Of a stretch of 22,500 nucleotides of DNA, positions 1 to 9,676 are shown piece by piece (position 1 is the first letter of the stretch; the number at the start of each line of letters is the position of its first letter). The notes beneath the pieces are model-generated. The model was given only the letters and a program-made list of their open reading frames with translations. It ran no database searches and was not told the origin of the DNA. The position numbers were made by a program, and so were the translations under genes. Source of the DNA: Paulinella micropora (taxonomy: Eukaryota > Cercozoa > Imbricatea > Euglyphida > Paulinellidae); contig WBZZ01006038.1 of NCBI GenBank assembly GCA_019918135.1, forward strand, positions 1-22,500. Reading direction: 5' to 3'.

Positions 1-1150
1 TGACCAATTTGCTGCGGTACAACCGAAGGCGGTTGTTGCAGCTGAGCAACCTTCTCCGAAGCAGATTATAATGCGCATCAACAAGGGCTACCCATCTTGG
101 GAACTCCTTAGTTCCAAAGACTTGTCTTAGGATGACTCGCAGGCCATCAGTAAGATCGCTGCCTGCCTCTCGCTTGTCCCACATCAGTTGCTGCACCATC
201 TTGACGTCCTGCTGAAGGGCCCACTTGTCCACAGTCGAACTCCAACCCTCGAGGTCCTTCTCTGAGCTATTTAGGAGCTCCTGAAGCCCTTGTTGTAGAT
301 CCATTGAGTCCCTGATAGCGCCTTCGGCCTCCGCAGTCCAGTCGGATTTGACTTGAGATGCGATGACAGGAAATCGCTTCTCCGGTAGAACACGCAGCCG
401 TCCATAGAACTTCAGTTGCGCCGCCCGCCGCAAACGCTCCGCACTCAAAGAGCGCGCCAGAAAGAGTGTAATCCACTTGCTTGTCTTAGGGCTGATGCCG
501 AGAATCATCCTCATGGGGCGCAGCATTGCTGCCTCCAGCTTGGTGAGCTGCGATACGGGGGCACGCCAGACATCGAAGGCGTACTTCAGCTTGGCCCCCA
601 CAAGTTGATTCCAGCACATGAGACGATACCTAGCTTGTATCTCACCTGCACACCACAAAGAGTACCAACCTGCGGTGGCGACTTCAGTGACACGCGTAGC
701 CCGCAGGGCCTGCTCCTTCCACTTCAGGTCGTCGGTGATAACCACTCCCAGGTACTTGTACTGACTGGTGACACAAAGCTTCTGGCCGCGAAACCACACC
801 ACGGGCTCACCTCGCTCCCTGATACTTGGTCGTTTCGCCTTGCTCGACGTGTAAATGGGCATGATTTCCGTCTTGCCGGGCTTCAAGTTGACTTCCAGCC
901 GGTAATCTTCCGCGAACTTGGCCACAACATTGACCATCTTCTGGAGCTCGGTGCGACTGTGAGCGATGAGGGCCACGTCGTCCGCGTATACAAGTGCCTT
1001 GATGTCGTTCAGCCGCTTCACATCCGTGATCTTGAGGGCACTCGCCAGCCGATCACACAGCTCATCCATAAAGACGTTGAAGAGTGTGGGAGAGAGAGGG
1101 GACCCCTGTTGGACGCCTACACCCTCCAGTACTTCGGGGTGAGTGCTCCA
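1..1150 (-). CDS. LINE reverse transcriptase, palm/thumb and C-terminal region (same frame after TGA, runs off window)
   Basis: Reading on in the frame of the upstream endonuclease/RT ORF, about 383 codons are open to the window edge with no stop. Motif B reads GVQQGSPLSPTLFNVFMDEL just after the stop. Motif C is YADD at 977-988 (LVYADDVALIA). Motif D is LEVNLKPGKTEIMP and motif E is YKYLGVVITDD. A LINE-type C-terminal region follows (LRPMRMILGISPKTS, then an Arg/Leu-rich helical stretch). Together with motif A upstream these make a complete RT core, so the TGA interrupts an otherwise intact polymerase. The protein's C terminus is outside the window. Confidence 0.9.
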
Positions 1151-3895
1151 TCAACTAGCACTTGCGACGAAGTCTGCTCGTAGCACCTGCGTAGCGTGCG
1201 CCAGAACTTGCCCCTTACACCCAGCTTCCAGAGCCTCAAATAGACCATCTCTCCAAACAGACTGGAAAGCCTTGCGTAGATCGACGAACAGGACATACGA
1301 CTCCCGCTTCTGCTGCTGACGCCCCTTCAACCTCTTCCAAAGGGTAAAGACCTGATCCGTAGTGCGACGCCCCGGGCGGAAGCCTCCCTGCTCTGGACGT
1401 AGCTTATCCGGGCCATCCACGAAGAGCGTTAGACGAGTAGCTAATAAGGACAGATACAGCTTACCAAGGCAACTAATAATCGAGATATCCCTCCAGTTGT
1501 CAGGATCCGTAGGATCCCCACCCTTGGGGATATTGACGATGATTCCCTTGCCCCAAGCTTTTGGAGTCCTCTCGGCTTCTCGAATCCAGTTGAAGTACTG
1601 CGTTAAGTAGCCATTGATGTAGGCGCCGCCATACTTGAGCATCTCGTTCTTCACTTTGTCCTCGCCACAAGCTTTGTGGTTATTCAGGGCACGTTGCCTT
1701 GCAAGGACCTCCTCTTGCGTGAACGGCTTGTCCAGCTCTTCGCAAGTGTCTTCACCTACTTCGTGCTCCTTCATAGCCCGGGCCACCTCATCTCTGACGC
1801 GATCGTTCCAGTGGAACTGCCGCTTAGCTTCGGCTTCCTCCCACTCCAACGAGCCTGCTTCTGCACAGCACTCCACCACAACAGCCGCACTTGCCGGATT
1901 TTCCCGTGGCTTCACCGAATTTTTCCGAAATTCCTCCCACGGAGCGACCTTTTCCGGCAGCGTACACGCCAGTGAGCCATCCTCCCTTTGCACCGGCGCG
2001 GAGACCTTCGTTCTGCGTGCCCCGCCAAGCCGCTTCGCGAGTAGCCAAAAACGCTTTGAGGATTGCTCGCGTTGACATTTGACCGCTTCTTCCTGCACTT
2101 GCTTGAAGGAGGCGGACTTCTTGGCCCGAGTTGCCTTCCGAATTTGCTTGCGGAGCCGTAGCCAATTCAGACGGGCTTCCGCATTCGATTCATCCCTCCT
2201 GTATGCTGCGTAGGCCTCCCGGTGCTGCTGAATGAGCTCCTTTAGCTCCCCGTCGAACCAATTGTTGGTGAAACGGGGTCGTATACATCTGGAGCCAAGG
2301 ACCCGGTGCGCCGCCATTCGGAATGACTGCGCCACTCGCTCGGTGACGTCATCTACCACCCGTTGGCTGTCGGCACCACCCGATAGGTCAAGCTCAGGCA
2401 GCTGATGCACTCCAAGCTTCTGTAGGCAATGCTGGAATACGTCATCGAACTTGTCGCGTAGATAATCCAGCGCTTGCTTCGCAGCGTGATCATTACCCGA
2501 GACACCAGCACCAATAAGCTTATCAACACGAAAGGACCTGTAAGGTTTCGCAGCCCGCTTTGGCCGGCGCTGGCCGCTCCACGTCAGTTCGGCCCATACT
2601 GCCTTGTGGTCCGTATCAAGATCATCTTCGCATACTCCGAACTTTGCTCCAGATGCCAAGCCAGGCGACGCGCAGATGTAATCGAGGAGGTGCTTGCCTG
2701 TGCCCATGCCGCGCTGCTCACGCCGGGACCACCAGTAGGACCCTTCCACTGGGCACGAGAAGCCGCTCAGATTTCGCAGTCCCGAAGCGACGAGGACAGC
2801 CGCGAGTCTCTTGCCGTTCTCCGAACGTACCGGTGCTCCCTTATGATCGACCTCCCCGTGCTGACCGACGATGCCCTCCTCTTTTCGGCTGCATGCCGGC
2901 CCGAGCTTCGCGTTGGCATCCGCCACCGTGACCACAAGACCTTTGGCTCCAAAAAAAGCTATAGCTGCCTGCCAGGCCGCATACGCCTCTGACGACTCTT
3001 CTTCCTGCGTTTCCTGGGGAAAGTAGCCGTTGCCCACATAGATATCGTGAGCGCCGGTAACACCCGAGGCGATACGCAGCCACACTTGCTGCCGGTGGTC
3101 GACGGGGGCTGACACCAGGTTGCAATACGGACCAAGGAAGTTAGCCACCGCGAATAGAACCCCACCCTTGCAGCGATTTTTCTCGCTGACCTCCGCAGGT
3201 TTTCCAAAAATCCGGAATCCATCCAGGCTGCATTTGGAAAGTTGCTTCTTGCCCATGCGGTGCTCCTGAGCCCCGATGACTAGCCAGCCCTCGTGCTTGT
3301 AGAATGATGCCCATTCCGCCGTGCCTACGTTGTCGTATCCCGTTTTACCCTGCCAGTTGTGACTCGCGACGAGTAGCTTGAAGCCGGTATCGAACTGCTT
3401 GGAGCGGTGCTTCTTGGCTCGTTTCCGGACCCGACGGCCGCGCTTGGCTTCCGCCCTCGTGCTGCCCCCCTCTGCAGGTGCTTGCGCAGGTTGGTCCCCC
3501 ACTGCACTGGCCGCCGAATGCAGGGGCACCACATGCACATCAGCACACTCAGACACACACTTAGGTGCATCGGCAGCCAATTCCGAAGACACCACCTGCA
3601 CATCATCGACACATTCTTCATGCAGAGGCAAGACGCGATATCCCGTCGCAGCTTCCTCCTTCCGGACCGCCGCTTCCCCACGCAGATGGATGCGAATAAG
3701 CCTTCGGACACGTTCCCTGTCCCTGAACCTGCGCCCAAGGGCCACATTGACCCCTCTGCCGAAGAATTTGAGATGTTTGAGTTGCTGCAACGCCGTCTGC
3801 CTGCTGTCATCGTCCTCGTAGACCAGCTCCAGGTGACGAAACATTTGCTGGCCTTGCCACTCCATTACCGGGACCACCAGACCAAGACCGCTCAT
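1151..3895 (-). CDS. LINE ORF: EEP endonuclease plus N-terminal half of reverse transcriptase (914 aa, ends at internal TGA)
   Basis: This protein nicks target DNA and begins the RT domain. Residues 1-170 are a charged N-terminal region with a basic stretch at about 150-166 (KRGRRVRKRAKKHR). The EEP domain spans about 173-440 and shows SHNWQG (N180), QE (210-211), GNGY (288-291), a D-x-N equivalent in VADANA (D326, N328), SYWW (386-389), LLDYI (403-407) and TDH (428-430). The RT fingers begin near 738 (HKACGEDKVKNEML), followed by IPKGGDPTDPDNWRDISI, then RPEQGGFRPGRRTTDQ. Motif A is LFVDLRKAFQSV with catalytic D872. The first ATG is at 3895, but the frame stays open upstream to 4081, so the true start may lie farther up or in another frame. 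The TGA falls between RT motifs A and B, and downstream codons in the same frame continue the RT, so this is a broken or interrupted ORF rather than a complete protein. Confidence 0.9.
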   Translation of the reverse strand: MSGLGLVVPVMEWQGQQMFRHLELVYEDDDSRQTALQQLKHLKFFGRGVNVALGRRFRDRERVRRLIRIHLRGEAAVRKEEAATGYRVLPLHEECVDDVQVVSSELAADAPKCVSECADVHVVPLHSAASAVGDQPAQAPAEGGSTRAEAKRGRRVRKRAKKHRSKQFDTGFKLLVASHNWQGKTGYDNVGTAEWASFYKHEGWLVIGAQEHRMGKKQLSKCSLDGFRIFGKPAEVSEKNRCKGGVLFAVANFLGPYCNLVSAPVDHRQQVWLRIASGVTGAHDIYVGNGYFPQETQEEESSEAYAAWQAAIAFFGAKGLVVTVADANAKLGPACSRKEEGIVGQHGEVDHKGAPVRSENGKRLAAVLVASGLRNLSGFSCPVEGSYWWSRREQRGMGTGKHLLDYICASPGLASGAKFGVCEDDLDTDHKAVWAELTWSGQRRPKRAAKPYRSFRVDKLIGAGVSGNDHAAKQALDYLRDKFDDVFQHCLQKLGVHQLPELDLSGGADSQRVVDDVTERVAQSFRMAAHRVLGSRCIRPRFTNNWFDGELKELIQQHREAYAAYRRDESNAEARLNWLRLRKQIRKATRAKKSASFKQVQEEAVKCQREQSSKRFWLLAKRLGGARRTKVSAPVQREDGSLACTLPEKVAPWEEFRKNSVKPRENPASAAVVVECCAEAGSLEWEEAEAKRQFHWNDRVRDEVARAMKEHEVGEDTCEELDKPFTQEEVLARQRALNNHKACGEDKVKNEMLKYGGAYINGYLTQYFNWIREAERTPKAWGKGIIVNIPKGGDPTDPDNWRDISIISCLGKLYLSLLATRLTLFVDGPDKLRPEQGGFRPGRRTTDQVFTLWKRLKGRQQQKRESYVLFVDLRKAFQSVWRDGLFEALEAGCKGQVLAHATQVLRADFVASAS

Positions 3896-3950
3896 TTTGG
3901 AGGCGATCTCCTGTAGATTGGCGCGTTCTGAGAGCCCCCAGACAATCAGA

Positions 3951-4307
3951 TTACGCCCGTCCTTGTCGTACCGATCTACCCGCCGGTACCGTCGAGGCGG
4001 CGGTGTGCCATATAGCGCCGCTCGCCTTATGTTGAAGCGCCGACCCGTGTGCCAGGTTTGGGGAGGAAGGATGAGGCGCAGCTAAGATAGCCTCTCCACG
4101 TGGTTCAGGAATTCCGTCATATACGCGAGCCCTCATCCTCCCATCCTGGGACATCGGGCCAGAGCCCGTCGAAGAGGCATTCCCACGGGGATTGTCCAGG
4201 TCTTCGGCGATTCTACCTTGTCCCATAAGGGCCACAGTGGTAGCTCCGTGCTTCGCGTATTTGTAATCCATTGAGAGTAGTAGACGGCCAATGTCGCTGG
4301 CCATCAC
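3951..4307 (-). CDS. Possible 5' part of the LINE protein, or small upstream ORF (118 aa)
   Basis: A 118-residue frame starting with ATG at 4307 overlaps the upstream open part of the LINE main frame (3896-4081) in a different phase. The main frame has no ATG above 3895 but contains plausible sequence there (for example DRYDKDGRNLIVWGLSE). A single-base shift near 4080 could therefore join this frame to it. No domain is recognised. It may equally be a non-coding overlap in the element's 5' leader. Confidence 0.25.
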   Translation of the reverse strand: MMASDIGRLLLSMDYKYAKHGATTVALMGQGRIAEDLDNPRGNASSTGSGPMSQDGRMRARVYDGIPEPRGEAILAAPHPSSPNLAHGSALQHKASGAIWHTAASTVPAGRSVRQGRA

Positions 4308-4309
4308 CG

Positions 4310-4844
4310 CCGCGCCTCTTTACGCCGCGGAAAGCGCCCGTCCATGCAAATAGCATCGGCGGTATCTGCAACACACACTACACGCATTTCCGCCGGTGTC
4401 ACTGGACGCTGCCGCGTCGCTTCGTGCCCTTCGGCGCCCGCCAGCACCCCCAGCGTCGCCAGAACCTGCCTCACGCACTACACACACTCTCCATCGCATC
4501 GCCAACGCCTCTACTCTCATGCCTTATGGACTTTCAGCTGCTCCTAACAATACACATCATGAGGTACGGGTGTCCCCGAGTGGAGCCAGATCGGACGGCG
4601 TGCCGCTGAAACTCCTTCCCCCACGTGGGTATAGAAGGCGCGAACCTAGCGGTACCTATAGGGTCTTACAGACAAGTATAGTAATCCCAGCCGAAGCTGC
4701 TCAGTTAGAATGCAACGGTGGAGGGTGTGAATGCATGGGGCAAGGCACGGCAACGCAGCAAGGCACTGGCAAGGCATTGGGACCGACTGAAGCCCCTCTC
4801 CAACGTGCGCTCATCATGTGTTCCAGTTAGGCAACCCCGCAGAA
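4310..4844. other. No gene recognised; probable LINE 5' leader or flanking DNA
   Basis: Only short overlapping frames occur here, without domain motifs. Short CA/AC-rich motifs recur (around 4371-4388 and 4471-4488, sharing CACTACAC), as does CAAGGCA with slight variants (three times around 4740-4780). No tRNA boxes or promoter could be supported. Confidence 0.4.
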
Positions 4845-5002
4845 GCGAAGATAGGGAGGAGACAAAACCCAAATAGGATGAAGATAGGATTAACATGAAG
4901 CCGAAATGGAGCCGAGTTGGAACAGGTCAACTCAGCCCCATCTCGGCTCAATGTGAATCCTATCTTCAACCCATCTCGGTACTGTTTCCTCCCAATGCTC
5001 AC
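4845..5002. repeat. Large foldback (inverted repeat), two ~75-bp arms with an 8-base loop
   Basis: The left arm (about 4845-4919) and the reverse complement of the right arm (4928-5002) align without gaps at roughly 77% identity by hand count. The inner 39 bases (4881-4919 against 4928-4966) are the best conserved and include an 11-base perfect match (AAGATAGGATT). The loop is 8 bases. This resembles a snapback or MITE-like hairpin or an inverted duplication. No flanking target duplication was identified. Confidence 0.8.
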
Positions 5003-5297
5003 CTCAACAAGATCACCAAACCGGAACTGGAAGCCCCCAGGCATTTACTCGGCAGGAAATTCGGCGAAAATGGGCTAACCAGGAAACCAGACCCAAACCA
5101 ACAGCCAAGAAAAACGAGCCAACCAACAATCCAACAGACAACCCCACAACCTGCCTGGCCGAACCCCTACCGAGTAAATGCCCAGTTGAGAGTTGCGCAT
5201 ATCCCGGTGACCGCCCTCCCCAAGCGGTCACCTTCGTGGGGAGAGGCCCAACCACCTCCTCTTCCCATGGAGTGCCATCTTGTGCACCCCTCCAGAT
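5003..5297. other. No gene recognised
   Basis: This GC-balanced stretch lies between the foldback and the TAA microsatellite. Short frames on both strands lack motifs and overlap each other, so none can be supported. Confidence 0.4.
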
Positions 5298-5334
5298 TAA
5301 TAATAATAATAATAATAGTAATAATAATAATAAT
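5298..5334. repeat. TAA/ATT microsatellite
   Basis: About twelve TAA units run with a single interruption (TAG). Read on the minus strand it lies beyond the 3' end of the Gag-like pseudogene, but nothing links the two directly. Confidence 0.95.
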
Positions 5335-5840
5335 ATTTTCCACACTGAGGTTGTAAATACATTGTCTTTTTTTTCATTAATGACATACCCTTGTCCAAAG
5401 CGGATATCTTATAATATATATAGTATTAGGGGGCTAGTCCTAATATCTATATCCGAAGTCGGGGTGTATGAACCCAACCCTGCGATATACCGACACAAAT
5501 AGAGATTGACCGTGCACAGGTACGACAGTATGTAATATATCGTAAAAAATAATTTAATGGAAGTTCAGAGAACATTTCATTTTTCGAGAACATCATCCCA
5601 GGACTTACAAAGGGTCATACCCGGGAACACCATCGCTCAATACACTAGCGATCCCCGTCTACGGTGTAGCATCAGTGTCGATCGACCTTTCGCACTCGTA
5701 TGTTGCGATCGAATTCCAAGTTATATCACTGAGTCATTTTAATATTCATAATAATAACTGATGATGCATGATCAAATCATGATACGATGTAGGCAATCAA
5801 TCAGTTTATTTGAGACGCATAAAGAAAAATAGTGTCTTTG
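5335..5840. other. AT-rich non-coding stretch with a hairpin at 5401-5455
   Basis: No coding sequence is recognised. At 5401-5455 an outer stem CGGATAT (5401-5407) pairs with ATATCCG (5449-5455), and an inner stem TATTAGG (5424-5430) pairs with CCTAATA (5439-5445) around the 8-base loop GGGCTAGT. No tRNA-like cloverleaf could be fitted. Confidence 0.5.
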
Positions 5841-7769
5841 TTACTGCCTTCGTCTTCTGGCGCGGATTTCTATGCCTGGTGGAGGGCCACCAACAAAAGT
5901 CAGATCGAACTTTGACTGTTCGAGAATGTCCCAGATCTTGTTAGGGATTCCGCCAACGATAAGTCAAAAGGGATGTCAAGCAGTCCCCTTGGCAGTGTCT
6001 GAATGGTCCACGCATTGTAGTCCTTGTCTCTGGGAGTAATTGTATCATCCCATGTCTCGAGACTTTTTGCGTCTTTATATACTGGCAGATAATGTCTTGC
6101 CTTGGGATCCTCGACCGGGTCCATACTTCTCCAGAACTGGAGTATCGGTTGCATTATTTTTGCGGCTGAATCAGATCATATTTTGAGTGCCCGTATGACA
6201 CGCGTTTTTCGTGGAACTGCCACGACCCGCATTAAGTATAAGTCTGAGAGAGTGTCATCAGCAACATGTTGTTCTGCTGGTCTCATCAGATAAAAAGCGT
6301 CTTTCACCCATGCGATGGTTGCTATCGCGTCGCCTTCCTTCCATCGCTCATGGACGATCTCGACGTTGCCCGCGTTTGGGTCAGTGTCAATCTCCTCATT
6401 TGGGATTTCTTTTTGAGTTTTGGGCAGTATGCCTTCGTATGCCGCACCTTTTCGCAAGCATAGCAGGTGACTTTCAGCCACCATTCTTTCTTCTTTCTCA
6501 GCTTACCTGCCTTACCCCCACCCCCTTTTTCGTCACCCTGATCATCCATCAGGAGGTTTGCCTCCTGTCCTTTCTGCTTTCTACGTCTCCTGCTCTCGTC
6601 GTCATCTCTGCTCTCCTCCCTTCCCCTTCCCTTTCTTCCATATCTCCCACGTATCCCCGAGTCGCACGTGCACTCTCAACTACGTCGTCATGCTTAGGTC
6701 TTAGGTTTGCGGGAAGATTGAAGTAGTTAGCCTCGTAATCGCTACCAAAGGCAGGGTGTTTGGCCAGCCTTTGAAGCAGCTTACGAGTAACTGTTAACTC
6801 TTCCTCTTCAAATGGGTGCTCGTAAGCTCTCTACCTCGCTTTTGAAGGCGAGGTAGTAGCTTAACCAGGTGTCTACATTTGTCCCTGGTTTGGGGTAGAT
6901 GTGTTCAAACCTCTCAGCATTGATACGTTTGCTCACATCCCCCACCAAACCAAATTTGGCCCTGACTAACTCTATCATCTCTATCGGGCCCTTGGGAGTC
7001 TTAGTTCAGAATCTCAAATATTGTACGACAAGAGTGTGAGAAAAGGCAACAGAAAGCACAAGCTGCAAGGCACGCATCTTTTCGTAATACTTCTTCTTCT
7101 TTTGTACAGCTTTCACTCTTATGGAGTGTGCTCTTTTCGTCTGTCTTCTAAGTTCTCTCTTCTGCTTCTTCGCGTGCTTCTCTCTCCACCTCATCTTCTT
7201 CTCTTTATCCATTTTGTCCCAATCTTTAGGCTTTTGCAAATTGGGACTTTTGTGCGTGGCCTAACTTTATGGATAAATGTACTGCCGTGTCTTGTTTTCT
7301 GTTCGTCTGTCAGTGTCTCTGTTTCTGACTCCGTCTCTGACTCGGTGTCCGGAGTGTCCTCTGACTCCGGCTCTTCAGGCAAATCCCGTTCCTCTAGTTC
7401 CATCGCCTCGGCGTGGTCATAGGGGTATTTAACCTTTGCTTTTGCGGGGTTGGCGAAGGCTAGCTTCACACATTCCCCGTGCCAGGCACTAATGCCTTCA
7501 GCATATTTTTCTAACTTGTATTTGAATTCAGAGTATCCTCTATTGTTCCCATTTAATATGGGTATTGCACTTAATGTCTGCTTCAGTGAGAAGCTGACTC
7601 CCTTATCGGGCTCAAGGCTCATAACCTTTGTCAGCAACTCAGCATACTCATTATAGAGGCCTTTACCGACTCCTTTCAGAGTCCACCGGTCCTGTCTCAC
7701 AAAGCTACCAAAAGGAAGGCAAGGCAGATTTAATAAAAGAGAATTCTGACAACTGCAGTACGTCGCCAA
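5841..7769 (-). pseudogene. Decayed Gag-like gene with CCHC zinc knuckle (Ty1/copia-like Gag)
   Basis: Several minus-strand frames line up as one broken protein. The first (7769-7191) holds IPILNGNNRGYSEFKYKLEKY, resembling the start of copia-type Gag domains (a 'NYxxWKxxME' pattern), then an acidic linker. A Lys/Arg-rich stretch follows (7239-7006). Capsid-like sequence lies at about 7005-6550 (for example LVRAKFGLVGDVSKRI, then FEEEELTVTRKLLQRL), with a frame change near 6820. At 6424-6465 is a perfect CX2CX4HX4C knuckle (CYACEKVRHTKAYC). Another frame (6484-5900) follows with an in-frame TGA at 6176-6178, and a short frame ends RARRRRQ and stop at 5841-5843. At least four frame breaks make it non-functional as it stands. 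No RT or integrase follows. Gag identity rests on the knuckle and the domain order, and the family is inferred. Confidence 0.6.
6424..6465 (-). other. CCHC zinc knuckle of the Gag-like pseudogene
   Basis: The 14 codons read C-x2-C-x4-H-x4-C with basic residues after it (PKLKKK), the standard retroelement nucleocapsid finger that binds RNA. Confidence 0.9.
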
Positions 7770-8614
7770 ACTAAGATAAGCATAACGTAAATTTCAAATA
7801 AGCTGGAGGGAAACTATAATGACTGGACTCCAGTTACTGACTACTTATCTAGAAATTGAAGTCGGTAGTACACAGACTGATTAAGTTAATACTGCCACTA
7901 GAGTGGCAAAATATAGTGCCCGCTGTATCACTAAATAATTATTAAGTGGAATTAGTACTGTCCGTCCTTATGACAAATCAACTACCCTAGTAACGGTAAC
8001 TCCGGGTAACGTCGGAAATGAAATAGGAATAACGTCTGCCGCGAGTCAGAAGAGTGCCACAACGGTTGGCATGACATGATGATTAATGCCACCCCCGCTC
8101 TTCCCGCTCAGGCTGCTACTAACTACCCAGTAATGCACTTGGATTCGGGCACTGTTTTCGAAATATGCCACGAGTCATATTTTTCGAAACTTTTGGAAGC
8201 TAGTACTTTTTTTATTAAATTGATCCTTTTGTTTCATTGTTTTAATTTTGCCTGAACCGCCGTTTTCATATCTCCGGACCGGGACCTGTTCAAGATTCCT
8301 TTCCTTCTCGTTTCCACCGGTACCCAAGTTGGAGTGTGTTTGAAGACATCAGTTCCGGAAAATATTAATAGTGTGACTATATATGATGTCAATATTAAAA
8401 ATCACCTGCTTGAGCCAAAATTGGGGCGGCAAGGCTCAGTGCACTGTTTTTCCATGGCTAAAACTGCTTTGAGGCATGACGTTTTTTTCACGTTTACCCC
8501 GGTTAAAACAGAAAATTTTGATACATTACAGATATTTTTTTAACCACAAATTGCCGTACGTTGGCAGGTCCAAGAGACTAGAGAGATCAAATCATGAGTC
8601 AAACGTTCATGAAA
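7770..8614. other. Non-coding, AT-rich flank with a hairpin at about 8154-8190
   Basis: No gene is recognised. An imperfect inverted repeat pairs GTTTTCGAAATATG with CATATTTTTCGAAAC around the bases CCACGAGT. A small palindromic site lies at 7893-7908 (TGCCACT and AGTGGCA arms). This stretch could include the upstream terminal repeat of the minus-strand Gag-like element, but no second copy was found in the window. Confidence 0.4.
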
Positions 8615-9354
8615 TATCGGAATGACTACCGTACCGGACCGAAACATTAATATTGTGTTAAACTTTCTTCAAGTTTTTACTTCAAGTTTACACTTCTATT
8701 TTTAGTTCCGTTACTTCATTTTTCCGTTTATTTATCAACTGTCATAACTTGTAGTTATTACGTTTTCAACTGCCGTTAACAAATCAATTTATTTCCCTTT
8801 TACAGCTAGCTTTTTAGAAAAGCTTGACTATTGCCTCAGGTTTTTTTCCCATATCTGAAAACTTTTATTCCTTTGACCGCTATTTCCGGTCTCCAGTCAT
8901 ACTTTATTTCCTTGGACAGTGTTTTCCGGTTTCCGGCGGGTCCACGCTCCAAGTAAAATGGTAAAACAAGTCAGATAGGTCACAAGTTAGTTAAACTTCG
9001 AGTGGTAATACTTGACATATTTTCCTTTATTTTTCCACAGACTGACTTGAACAACTCCAACTGTTACACAACACGTGTATCACTTGAATACTATTCGTTA
9101 GTTCTCGGAATTTGCATTGTTTCGCAAGGGACAAGTAGTCTGTCAAGCAAGTGTACTAAATAAACTGGAATTGACCATCCCAGCGTCTTTTGGTACCTTC
9201 CCTGTTCTCGGAAGTATTTTGAGATCAAATGACAGCCGTGTGTGTATTCATTTGAATGCCGGTTGGTAATTTCCTCACAGGAGGGTAGTCAAGACTTACA
9301 ATTCGAATTTCCCTATTTTTTCGGGAGAGTCACACTTTGTGTGTGCTGTCGATA
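8615..9354 (+). repeat. 5' LTR (8615-8989 confirmed against 3' copy; right end tentative)
   Basis: Bases 8615-8989 align with 22105-22500 with roughly ten substitutions and three short insertions in the 3' copy. Homology starts abruptly at TATCGG in both. The end is tentative: CGATA at 9350-9354 is the inverse of the starting TATCG, but a 5-base match is weak. A possible polyadenylation signal AATAAA lies at 9159-9164. No convincing tRNA primer-binding site was found after it. Confidence 0.85.
8861..8936 (+). repeat. Tandem ~40-bp repeat inside the LTR
   Basis: Two 36-base copies starting at 8861 and 8901 match at about 27 of 36 positions, each ending in a TTTCCGG-type motif. Both copies are also present in the 3' LTR (about 22367-22442). 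Confidence 0.7.
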
Positions 9355-9676
9355 GCTCGAATTGGGGAACACCTACCTGCTTCTGGAAACACCAACAGCG
9401 AGCAAACTCAAGATCTGCCATTACGCCCACACAGGACGGCTAGTTCACCTGTCTTTGAGTGGCCGGTCATGGTGACCGTTGTTCATGTTCACCACACGCA
9501 GAGAGGCGACTTGTACCATGTATTCAAGTCTTGTTCAAGTCTGTTCAAGTCCCTTGCATACATAGGACAGTCCCTCAAGCAAGCCCCATCGAGTAGCAAC
9601 CAACCCTAAAGGTCTCCTTTGCAAATTCCAGACCTGTTTGCTACATCGTGGGTCTTCTACGTTCAGGTGTGACAAA
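9355..9676 (+). other. Element leader before gag
   Basis: This stretch lies between the tentative LTR end and the first Gag ATG at 9677. It should hold the primer-binding site and packaging signals, but none was identified with confidence. A repeat of TTCAAGTC-type motifs occurs around 9523-9550. Confidence 0.4.

Larger units (their letters stand above)
1..4307 (-). mobile_element. Non-LTR retrotransposon (LINE), minus strand, 3' end beyond window
   Basis: An apurinic-like EEP endonuclease domain is followed in the same frame by a LINE-type reverse transcriptase, which defines a target-primed non-LTR element. The main frame is open from just after a TAG at 4082-4084 down to base 1, interrupted only by the TGA at 1151-1153. 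No poly(A) or simple-repeat tail and no target-site duplication are visible, because the 3' end lies left of the window. The 5' limit is uncertain: a second frame (3951-4307) may carry the start of the protein or a separate small ORF. No RNase H domain is visible in the part present. Confidence 0.9.

Noticed and set aside
416..3916. Long plus-strand frames opposite the LINE
   Set aside because: They mirror the GC-rich coding strand, lack motifs and overlap one another.
5298..5334. TAA microsatellite as the 3' tail of the LINE
   Set aside because: It lies on the 5' side of the minus-strand LINE, so it cannot be that element's tail.
5401..5500. tRNA gene or tRNA-derived SINE at the AT-rich hairpin
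   Set aside because: No A-box/B-box pair and no cloverleaf could be fitted.
9165..9500. Several TGG-starting sites considered as tRNA primer-binding sites
   Set aside because: None gave a convincing match to a tRNA 3' end directly after a defined LTR end.
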